A stretch of 64,000 bases of DNA from Nocardia sp. NBC_00416 (GTDB lineage: Bacteria > Actinomycetota > Actinomycetes > Mycobacteriales > Mycobacteriaceae). This document shows, one piece after another, positions 55,873-64,000 of the stretch. Made by a program: the position numbers and the translations under genes. Numbering within the stretch: position 1 is the stretch's first letter; every line of letters starts with the position of its first letter. The notes under the pieces are model-generated. The model made no database searches. It saw only the letters and a program-made list of their open reading frames with translations, and was not told the DNA's origin. The stretch lies in the NCBI RefSeq assembly GCF_036032445.1, contig NZ_CP107932.1, forward strand, positions 5,582,501-5,646,500, given 5' to 3'.

Positions 55873-55921
55873 CGCCGCCTCGACCGTTCGAGGCATTCGT
55901 AAAGTCCTCGACCGTTTCTTT
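55862..55921 (+). promoter_or_regulatory. Alternating hairpins: candidate attenuator
   Basis: Four complementary segments follow one another: GTCGAGGC (55862-55869, over the second Cys codon and the next two codons), GCCTCGAC (55877-55884), TCGAGGC (55888-55894) and CCTCGA (55906-55911). 1:2, 2:3 and 3:4 pairings are all perfect over 6-8 bp and mutually exclusive. The 3:4 stem is followed by CCGTTTCTTT, terminator-like. Ribosome position on the Cys codons would choose between them. Confidence 0.6.
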
Positions 55922-55941
55922 AACTTCCTGGAGATGCGATC

Positions 55942-56568
55942 ATGCATTCGCCTGTTGCCTCGTCCGCAGTGCGCCCCTCGGCCCGGAACAATTCCGCCGC
56001 GATGGCGAATCCCATTCCCGATCGCCCGATCGCCCCGGCTCTGCCGACGCGGCTGCGTCCGGCGGATCTGCTCCGGCTCACCGACGAGGCCGGTGAGGAT
56101 GTTCTCTCCGGCCGGTACGACCATCTACTCCCCGCGGACGGGCTGTGGCCGACGGTCGACCGCTGGGCCACCCGGCTGGTCGCCGACGACGAGGTCGATG
56201 TCTGGCTGATCAGCTGGACTCCGGACAAATCCACGAAACTGCACGATCACGCGGGCTCGCTCGGTGCGCTCACCGTGCTCAGCGGCGCACTCGCCGAATA
56301 TCGCTGGAACGGCGCCGAACTACGCCACCGGGTGCTGGCCGCCGGTGACCAGGCCGCGTTCCCGATCGGCTGGGTGCACGACGTCGTGCGCGCCCCCGAC
56401 CGGATCGCGGTATCCGGGTCCGCCGATATCGGCCCGCTCGAGCCGACCCTCAGTGTGCATGCCTACTCGCCGCCGCTCACTGCCATGTCCTATTACGAGG
56501 TGACGGGACACGGCAGCCTGCGGCGTACTCACACCGCCCTCACCGACCAGCCCGAAGGTGATCTCTGA
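55942..56568 (+). CDS. Cysteine dioxygenase family protein
   Basis: A 208-residue cupin of the bacterial cysteine dioxygenase type. Metal ligands are in TKLHDHAGSLGALTVLSGALAEYRW (H-x-H) and in PIGWVHDVVRAP. It would oxidise cysteine to cysteine sulfinate. The first 35 residues are low complexity; Met 21 is an alternative start, but GGAG 8 nt before ATG 55942 supports the longer form. The stop overlaps the rhodanese start (TGATG). Confidence 0.9.
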   Translation: MHSPVASSAVRPSARNNSAAMANPIPDRPIAPALPTRLRPADLLRLTDEAGEDVLSGRYDHLLPADGLWPTVDRWATRLVADDEVDVWLISWTPDKSTKLHDHAGSLGALTVLSGALAEYRWNGAELRHRVLAAGDQAAFPIGWVHDVVRAPDRIAVSGSADIGPLEPTLSVHAYSPPLTAMSYYEVTGHGSLRRTHTALTDQPEGDL

Positions 56569-56999
56569 TGTCGCGACTGACCATTGATCAGATGCTCGAT
56601 CAGGCCCGCTCGCAGTTGCGGCGGATCCATCCCGTGGAACTGCCGGCCGCGCTCGCCCGGGGCGCGTTCCTGGTCGATATCCGGCCCGCGGCACAGCGCG
56701 CCAGGGAAGGGGCACTGCCCGGGGCGCTGGTCATCGAACGAAATGTCCTCGAGTGGCGGCTGGACCCCAGTAGTTCGGCGCGCCTGGCGCTGGCCACCGA
56801 CCACGATGTCGAATGGGTGGTGGTGTGCTCGGAGGGCTACACCTCCAGCCTGGCCGCGGCGTCGTTGCGTCAATTGGGCCTGCATCGGGCGACCGATCTG
56901 GTCGGCGGATATAAGGCACTGGAAGCGGCCGGTATGCGAACGGTCGCCACCGGCGCCGCTCACTTCACCAGGGAAGTTCGTTCGCTGGCTGTTCTCTGA
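56568..56999 (+). CDS. Rhodanese-like sulfurtransferase
   Basis: A 143-residue single rhodanese domain. The active-site loop is VVVCSEGYTSSLAAASLRQLG with the catalytic Cys, and AFLVDIRPAAQRAREGALPGALVIERNVLEWRLD is the N-terminal half. It moves sulfane sulfur between donors such as thiosulfate and acceptors. It is translationally coupled to the cysteine dioxygenase, so both respond to the leader upstream. GVA-type C-terminal end FTREVRSLAVL. Confidence 0.9.
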   Translation: MSRLTIDQMLDQARSQLRRIHPVELPAALARGAFLVDIRPAAQRAREGALPGALVIERNVLEWRLDPSSSARLALATDHDVEWVVVCSEGYTSSLAAASLRQLGLHRATDLVGGYKALEAAGMRTVATGAAHFTREVRSLAVL

Positions 57000-57037
57000 A
57001 TTCTTCCCGCGGGACGAATGCGGCGGGACGGCAATAC

Positions 57038-57067
57038 TTTTCCGACGCGCTGTGGCGCGCCGGAAAA
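57038..57067 (+). terminator. Terminator of the dioxygenase-rhodanese operon
   Basis: TTTTCCG (57038-57044) pairs with CGGAAAA (57061-57067) and, inside it, CGCGC (57046-57050) with GCGCG (57055-57059) around TGTG, one mismatch between. It lies about 40 bp after the rhodanese stop. Confidence 0.75.
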
Positions 57068-57196
57068 ATTCTAAGCAACCAAATGGTCTATTTTTACCTG
57101 CCCTGGTAGCCGCGCGTTCCACGGCTGATTCCTTATCGCGTGCACAGGGCGGGCGGCTGCCGAATCGATTTGCGGTGCACGCTAGGGTGGTTCGCT

Positions 57197-58762
57197 GTGA
57201 GCAACCCGAACATCTCGTCATCCGGCGGCTCCGCGGGCGTTGTTCCCGCGGGGCGATCCAGCCGCTCCGCGGAGGTCGACGACGTCCCCGAGCAGATGCG
57301 GATCCGGCGGGAGAAGCGGGAACGGCTGCTCGCGGCCGGTGGGGACGCTTATCCGGTGTCGGTGCCCCGCACCCACAGCCTGGCCGAAATTCGTGCCGCC
57401 TATCCGGATCTCGCGGCCGATACCGCGACCGGGCAGCTCGCCGGAGTGACCGGCCGGGTCATCTTCATGCGGAATACCGGCAAATTGTGCTTCGCTCAGC
57501 TACAGGAGGGTGACGGCACCACTTTGCAGGCAATGGTCAGCCTGAACGGAGTCGGCGCGGACGCGTTGGCGGCCTGGAAGACCGATGTGGACCTCGGCGA
57601 TATGGTTTTCGTGCACGGTGAGGTCATCTCGTCGCGTACGGGTGAATTGAGCGTCATGGCCGATTCTTGGTCCATGGCAGCCAAAGCACTGCGTCCGCTG
57701 CCCGTGGCGCACAAGGACATGGGCGAGGAGTCGCGGGTCCGGCAGCGTTATGTCGATCTGATCGTGCGCCCGGAGGCCCGGCAGATGGCCCGTACCCGGG
57801 TAGCGGTGGTGCGCGCACTGCGCAATGCACTGGAACGGCGCGATTTCCTCGAGGTCGAGACGCCGATGTTGCAGACCCTGCACGGCGGTGCGGCCGCCCG
57901 TCCCTTCCGAACACACTCCAATGCGCTGGATATGGATCTCTACCTGCGCATTGCTCCGGAGTTGTTTCTCAAACGCTGTGTGGTCGGTGGCCTCGAGCGG
58001 GTGTTCGAGATCAATCGCAACTTCCGTAACGAAGGTGCCGATTCTACCCATTCACCCGAGTTTGCGATGCTCGAAACATATCAGGCGTACGGCACCTACG
58101 ATGACTCCGCGCGGATGATCCGGGAATTGATCCAGGAAGTCGCTCAGGAGGCGATGGGAACTCAGGTCGTGACGCTCGCCGACGGTTCGGAATACGACTT
58201 GAGCGGTGAGTGGACAACGGTCGAGATGTATCCGTCGCTGTCGGAGTCGGCAGGGGTGGAGGTCACCCCGGAAACAACTGTTCCGGAATTGCTCGAGCTA
58301 GCCGATCGGTTCGGACTGGAAATTCCGGAAGGCAAGGGCTACGGCCATGGCAAACTGGTGGAGGAACTCTGGGAGCACTGCTACGGCGACAAGCTGTACG
58401 TGCCGACTTTCGTCCGCGATTTCCCAGTCGAGACCTCCCCGTTGACCAGGCAGCACCGGTCCCGGACCGGTGTCACCGAGAAGTGGGATCTGTATGTCCG
58501 GGGCTTCGAGTTGGCCACCGGCTATTCGGAGTTGGTGGATCCGGTGATCCAGCGCGAACGGTTCGTCGATCAGGCGCGTCTGGCCGCGGCGGGTGATGAC
58601 GAGGCAATGGTGCTGGACGAAGACTTCCTCGCCGCGATGGAACACGGGATGCCGCCGACAACGGGAACTGGTATGGGAATCGATCGGTTGTTGATGGCGC
58701 TCACCGGATTGGGAATCCGGGAAACGATACTGTTCCCAATAGTGCGGCCGGTCGGCCGCTGA
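57197..58762 (+). CDS. lysS: Lysyl-tRNA synthetase (class II)
   Basis: A 521-residue class II enzyme. The OB-fold anticodon domain is [31 protein letters not shown]. Motif 2 is [21 protein letters not shown] and motif 3 is [47 protein letters not shown] is motif-1 proximal. It charges tRNA-Lys. TAGGGT (57183-57188) lies 8 nt before GTG 57197, suggesting a leaderless mRNA. It precedes lsr2, as in mycobacteria. Confidence 0.97.
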   Translation: MSNPNISSSGGSAGVVPAGRSSRSAEVDDVPEQMRIRREKRERLLAAGGDAYPVSVPRTHSLAEIRAAYPDLAADTATGQLAGVTGRVIFMRNTGKLCFAQLQEGDGTTLQAMVSLNGVGADALAAWKTDVDLGDMVFVHGEVISSRTGELSVMADSWSMAAKALRPLPVAHKDMGEESRVRQRYVDLIVRPEARQMARTRVAVVRALRNALERRDFLEVETPMLQTLHGGAAARPFRTHSNALDMDLYLRIAPELFLKRCVVGGLERVFEINRNFRNEGADSTHSPEFAMLETYQAYGTYDDSARMIRELIQEVAQEAMGTQVVTLADGSEYDLSGEWTTVEMYPSLSESAGVEVTPETTVPELLELADRFGLEIPEGKGYGHGKLVEELWEHCYGDKLYVPTFVRDFPVETSPLTRQHRSRTGVTEKWDLYVRGFELATGYSELVDPVIQRERFVDQARLAAAGDDEAMVLDEDFLAAMEHGMPPTTGTGMGIDRLLMALTGLGIRETILFPIVRPVGR

Positions 58763-58792
58763 GCGAACGGTTTGCATAGCAGGCCGCTCGTC

Positions 58793-58820
58793 TTGGAATT
58801 TTTCGAATACGGGGTATTCT
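58793..58820 (+). promoter_or_regulatory. lsr2 promoter with palindromic operator
   Basis: TTGGAA (58793-58798), 16 nt, TATTCT (58815-58820). The perfect palindrome GAATAC-GGG-GTATTC (58805-58819) covers the spacer and most of the -10, an ideal repressor position. Confidence 0.6.
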
Positions 58821-58879
58821 TGCCTCGGGTAATCGGCCGCATTTTGCGGGCCGCACGATTTCGAGAGGACGTTCATCTC

Positions 58880-59239
58880 ATGGCAAAGAAGGTCACCGTT
58901 AGCCTGATCGACGATGTCGACGGTGAGTCCATCGCGGACGAGACCATCGAGTTTGCAATCGATGGGGTGTCGTACGAGATCGACCTGTCGTCGACGAATG
59001 CGTCGAAGCTTCGGGACGAGTTGGAGCAGTGGGTAACGAGCGCCCGCCGCGTGAGTGGCCGGCGCCGGGTGAAGTCCGCGGTCGCCGCCGTCGGTGGTAC
59101 CAAGGCCCGTGCCACCATGGACCGGGAACAAAGCGCGGCCATTCGTGAGTGGGCCCGCCGGAATGGTCACAAGGTTTCCGCGCGGGGTCGTATCTCCGCC
59201 GATATCACCGACGCGTACAACAAGGCCGCGAAGGGTTAG
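58880..59239 (+). CDS. lsr2: Nucleoid-associated protein Lsr2
   Basis: A 119-residue H-NS-like xenogeneic silencer. The N-terminal oligomerisation domain is [36 protein letters not shown]. The C-terminal DNA-binding domain carries the AT-hook-like ARGRIS in [19 protein letters not shown], which reads the minor groove of AT-rich DNA. Length is normal. GAGAGGAC lies 8 nt before the ATG. Expressed from its own promoter between lysS and the FHA gene. Confidence 0.97.
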   Translation: MAKKVTVSLIDDVDGESIADETIEFAIDGVSYEIDLSSTNASKLRDELEQWVTSARRVSGRRRVKSAVAAVGGTKARATMDREQSAAIREWARRNGHKVSARGRISADITDAYNKAAKG

Positions 59240-59251
59240 TTCTTCTTTCAA

Positions 59252-59290
59252 CCGTCGTGCGCCAGGGTTATTCTCGGAACGCCACGACGG
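59252..59290 (+). terminator. Hairpin just after lsr2
   Basis: CCGTCGTG (59252-59259) pairs with CACGACGG (59283-59290) across a 23-nt loop, 13 bp after the stop. Confidence 0.4.
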
Positions 59291-59327
59291 CTGGTCTTTC
59301 TCGATAGCTATTTGGAATTACCGCTGG

Positions 59328-59348
59328 CCCCGGCGTTGAACGCCGGGG
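59328..59348 (+). terminator. Strong hairpin between lsr2 and the FHA gene
   Basis: Perfect CCCCGGCGT (59328-59336) / ACGCCGGGG (59340-59348) with a 3-nt loop. The remainder of 59349-59496 shows no gene. Confidence 0.65.
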
Positions 59349-59496
59349 TCGCTGCGCCCGGCGGCGTTCCATCTTGCTCGAGCGCACGCTCGCCCGGCAC
59401 CATGGATGTGATCGATCGGGCCCCTACGCGCCGCGGTGCAAGAGGTCCGTAGTGTTCGGCAGTTGCTGCCGGTATGAAGAGTGAGGTATCGGCGCA

Positions 59497-60120
59497 GTGA
59501 CCGGATCCGTCGGCTCGTTCCTACGATTCACCGATGACCAAGGCCGTCGCCGCGAGGTGGTGTTGAGCCCGGACCGTCAGCGGATCACCATCGGCCGTTC
59601 GGCGGGCGCTGACCTATCGCTGCGGTGGGACGCCGAGGTCTCGCGGTTGCACGCCGCGGTGGAATACCTCGCCGCGCACTGGACCATCGTGGACGACGGC
59701 CTCTCCCGCAACGGCACGTTCGTCAACGGCGAACGCATCAACGGCCGCCGCCGACTGATGCCGGGGGACCGGATCCGGGTCGGCACCTCGTTGGTGTCGT
59801 TCCACGATTTCAACGGCGTCCCCGACGACGCCACCCGAGCCTCCGGCGCCAGCCTCCCCACCGTCCGCTCGCTCACCGAGGCGCAGCGCGGCGTGCTGGT
59901 CGCGCTGTGCCGCCCTTACAAAGGGGATGTCGGATTCGCGGCCCCCGCCACCAACCAGCAGATCGCGGACGAGCTGTTCCTGAGCGTGGACGCCGTCAAG
60001 ACCCATCTGCGCGCCTTGTTCGCCAAGTTCGGTGTCGAGGATCTGCCGCAGAATCAGAAGCGGGTCCGGCTCGCCGCGCTGGCCATGCGCAGCGGACTCA
60101 TCACAGATCGCGACCTGTAA
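59497..60120 (+). CDS. FHA-domain protein with C-terminal helix-turn-helix
   Basis: A 207-residue protein. The FHA phosphothreonine-binding domain (residues 25-100) has ITIGRSAGADLSLRW, VSRLHAAVEY and SRNGTFVNGERI. Residues 125-200 look like a LuxR-type DNA-binding region (LTEAQRGVLVALC, TNQQIADELFLSVDAVKTHLRALFAKFGV). A link between Ser/Thr-kinase signalling and transcription is the natural inference. It is not part of the usual mycobacterial lysS-lsr2-clpC1 order that I recall, so it may be a nocardial insertion. Confidence 0.85.
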   Translation: MTGSVGSFLRFTDDQGRRREVVLSPDRQRITIGRSAGADLSLRWDAEVSRLHAAVEYLAAHWTIVDDGLSRNGTFVNGERINGRRRLMPGDRIRVGTSLVSFHDFNGVPDDATRASGASLPTVRSLTEAQRGVLVALCRPYKGDVGFAAPATNQQIADELFLSVDAVKTHLRALFAKFGVEDLPQNQKRVRLAALAMRSGLITDRDL

Positions 60121-60422
60121 CCCCCCGGCCCGGCCGCCCCGTCCGGTGGCGCCGGTCTCCCCATTTCTGGGAGCCGTTGTGTTCGCTCTGGGCAAAACCC
60201 GAATGGGAAACCAATCGGTGGGTAAGGGCGTTATGAGTGAATAACCTGTCGTCGACCCTGCATCATTGGGGTGGAGCGGCGGCGGTGTAATCCCCTGCCA
60301 ACTAGAGTGGGAGGCGGGGGCCGCAACCCCTGGCCTTCATGGCAGGCTGAGGTCGACGGTTGTCCACGACACACCACGGCATCAGCCGGCCATAGAGTCC
60401 GGAGCAGGAGAGTGAGGGAGCG
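60121..60422 (+). promoter_or_regulatory. clpC1 upstream region
   Basis: GGGAAA (60205-60210), 19 nt, GTT (60230-60232) resembles promoters of the disulphide-stress sigma factors SigR/SigH. TTCGCTCTGGGC near 60182 resembles one half of a ClgR box. AGGGAGCG precedes the ATG. These are weak, uncombined matches; nothing else was found in the 302 bp. Confidence 0.35.
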
Positions 60423-62984
<2,562 letters not shown>

Positions 62985-62995
62985 CAGCCAACGGC

Positions 62996-63036
62996 AAGGG
63001 CCTGCCCACCGGTATCGCACCGTTGGGCAGGCCCTT
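62996..63036 (+). terminator. Intrinsic terminator of clpC1
   Basis: A perfect 13-bp stem, AAGGGCCTGCCCA (62996-63008) / TGGGCAGGCCCTT (63024-63036), followed by TTC, 12 bp after the stop. Confidence 0.92.
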
Positions 63037-63128
63037 TTCGTGGCCCGGGGGGCCGGTCATCGACGGTTTCCGGTCGGTGAGCACGAGTACGGTGGTGATG
63101 TTCATTCGATACGAACCGGGGGTACACC

Positions 63129-63776
63129 ATGACGAATCCGGACCTGACCACGATCGCGGTGCTGCTCGACCGTTCGGGCTCCATGCAGACCATCAAATCG
63201 GATACCGAGGGCGGTCTGGCCGCGTTCTTCGACGAACAGCGCAAGGCCGAGAAGGCCGTAAGGGTCACGCTCGCGCAGTTCGACACCGAGTACGAATGCG
63301 TGTACTCGAATATCGCGATCGACCAGGTCCCGGCGCCGGTGCTCCAGCCCCGCGGCGGCACCGCTCTCTACGATGCCATCGGCAAGCTCGTCACCGATCT
63401 GGGCACCGAACTGGCCGGCCGTCCGGAGGACGAGCGTCCGGGCACGGTGATCGTCGTCGTGCTCACCGACGGCCACGAGAATTCGAGCCGCGAATGGACC
63501 CATGCCGCGGTGCGTTCACTGATCGAACAGCAGCAGAACGTGTACAGCTGGGATTTCTTGTTTCTCGGCGCCAATATGGACGCCGTCACGATCGGCAGCG
63601 GTCTGGGGTTCGCACCGCAGCAGTCGATCACCTATGGTGCGGCTCCGGCCGGTGTCGCGGGGGTCTTCCGGGCTGCCGGTGCCTACTCCCGGCGGCTGCA
63701 GGCACCGTCGGACCCGGGTTCGGCACGCGCCGCGGGATTCACCGAGGAGGAGCGGCGCGACGCCAACCCCGGGTGA
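63129..63776 (+). CDS. von Willebrand factor A domain protein
   Basis: A 215-residue VWA protein. The MIDAS metal site is complete: LLDRSGSMQ (Asp14, Ser16, Ser18), Thr in RGGTALYDAIGKL, and Asp in VVLTDGHENSS. DFLFLGANMDAVTIGSGLG follows. No signal peptide, so it is cytoplasmic. Relatives occur with tellurium-resistance-like or MoxR-associated loci, none of which is here. ATG 63129 has a GGGGG-type element upstream. Confidence 0.9.
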   Translation: MTNPDLTTIAVLLDRSGSMQTIKSDTEGGLAAFFDEQRKAEKAVRVTLAQFDTEYECVYSNIAIDQVPAPVLQPRGGTALYDAIGKLVTDLGTELAGRPEDERPGTVIVVVLTDGHENSSREWTHAAVRSLIEQQQNVYSWDFLFLGANMDAVTIGSGLGFAPQQSITYGAAPAGVAGVFRAAGAYSRRLQAPSDPGSARAAGFTEEERRDANPG

Positions 63777-63786
63777 GGCGCCCGGT

Positions 63787-64000
63787 TCAGTCGGGCCTAC
63801 CGGAATCGGTGTCGGCCGTGCTGGGAGCGGTCCGTTGCGATTTCGAGGTGACCGCGACCGGTGCCGCCGTTTCGCGAGATTCGCCGGCACCGTGGCCTTT
63901 GCGGGTCCGGGGCCGCGCATCCGAGTCGATCGCAATCCGGAGTGGGCGGCTGGGCAGCCGGGCCGCGACACGGTAGCCGCCGCTGGGTTTGGGCCCGGCG
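63787..64000 (-). CDS. C-terminal end of an unidentified gene
   Basis: A minus-strand frame open from the window edge to TGA 63789-63787 reads PSGGYRVAARLPSRPLRIAI followed by DSDARPRTRKGHGAGESRET and ends STADTDSGRPD. The tail looks like a charged, disordered C-terminus, and codon use (high GC at third positions) fits coding. It is convergent with the VWA gene. The protein cannot be identified from this part. Confidence 0.5.
   Translation of the reverse strand, partial: AGPKPSGGYRVAARLPSRPLRIAIDSDARPRTRKGHGAGESRETAAPVAVTSKSQRTAPSTADTDSGRPD

Overview
The window looks like chromosome of a high-GC mycolic-acid actinomycete, most likely Nocardia. GC is very high with strong third-position bias, GTG starts and ATGA/GTGA gene overlaps are common, and the genes include a Lys-rich-tailed topA, Lsr2, ClpC1 and a Pro/Gly-tailed FtsH. 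Gene order matches, from memory, blocks of the M. tuberculosis map around Rv3663c-Rv3644c, Rv3628-Rv3624c and Rv3610c-Rv3596c. No database search was possible, so names rest on motifs, gene order and recall.

Layout. 1-8.0 kb: end of a peptide-type ABC transporter, a Fic-like protein, a HAD phosphatase, two predicted structured RNAs (Ms1/MTS2823-like on the minus strand, 6C on the plus strand), three DnaA-box-like sequences, and a compact Tad/Flp pilus-type operon (ssd, tadA, tadB, tadC-like, Flp pilin, two TadE/TadG-like proteins). 8.0-16.8 kb: an AT-rich palindromic gap, a DUF1998-type helicase, cspA, topA, a DinB-like protein, holB and tRNA-Thr(CGT). 17-32.8 kb: accessory metabolism, namely an ArsR-SRPBCC fusion regulator with a reductase-like partner, a secreted lipase, a TetR-controlled membrane-protein pair, oxidoreductases and hydrolases, and a large NRPS-like protein of the epsilon-poly-lysine synthetase type coupled to an M1 metallopeptidase. 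32.9-37.9 kb: conserved block ppa / dacB - zinc metalloprotease - tilS - hpt. 37.9-45.1 kb: accessory genes (LysR, aldehyde dehydrogenase + SDR, DUF2277, DUF1266) and a gene-poor 1.1 kb stretch holding long repeats and a gene remnant. 45.4-64 kb: conserved block ftsH-folE-folP-folB-folK, two membrane proteins, a DUF2520 protein, panC, panD, coaX, cysteine dioxygenase + rhodanese, lysS, lsr2, an FHA-HTH protein, clpC1 and a VWA protein.

How they work together. folE/P/B/K make the pterin branch of folate; the DUF2520 protein, panC and panD serve pantothenate synthesis. The tad genes should build a small pilus or secretion device. ppa, hpt and tilS are housekeeping. The cysteine dioxygenase-rhodanese pair is preceded by a 13-codon leaderless ORF with two adjacent Cys codons and four mutually exclusive hairpin segments, which looks like an attenuator.

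The least explained signals are (i) a 24-codon mini-ORF found intact at two unrelated operon junctions, overlapping the upstream stop and downstream start and supplying the next gene's Shine-Dalgarno, with three decayed copies before panC; (ii) the Cys-Cys attenuator; (iii) the poly-lysine-synthetase-like gene fused in translation to a peptidase gene; (iv) DnaA boxes beside ssd and 6C RNA; (v) the 43 kb repeats. Many genes show a TANNNT hexamer 6-8 nt before the start codon, implying leaderless mRNAs.
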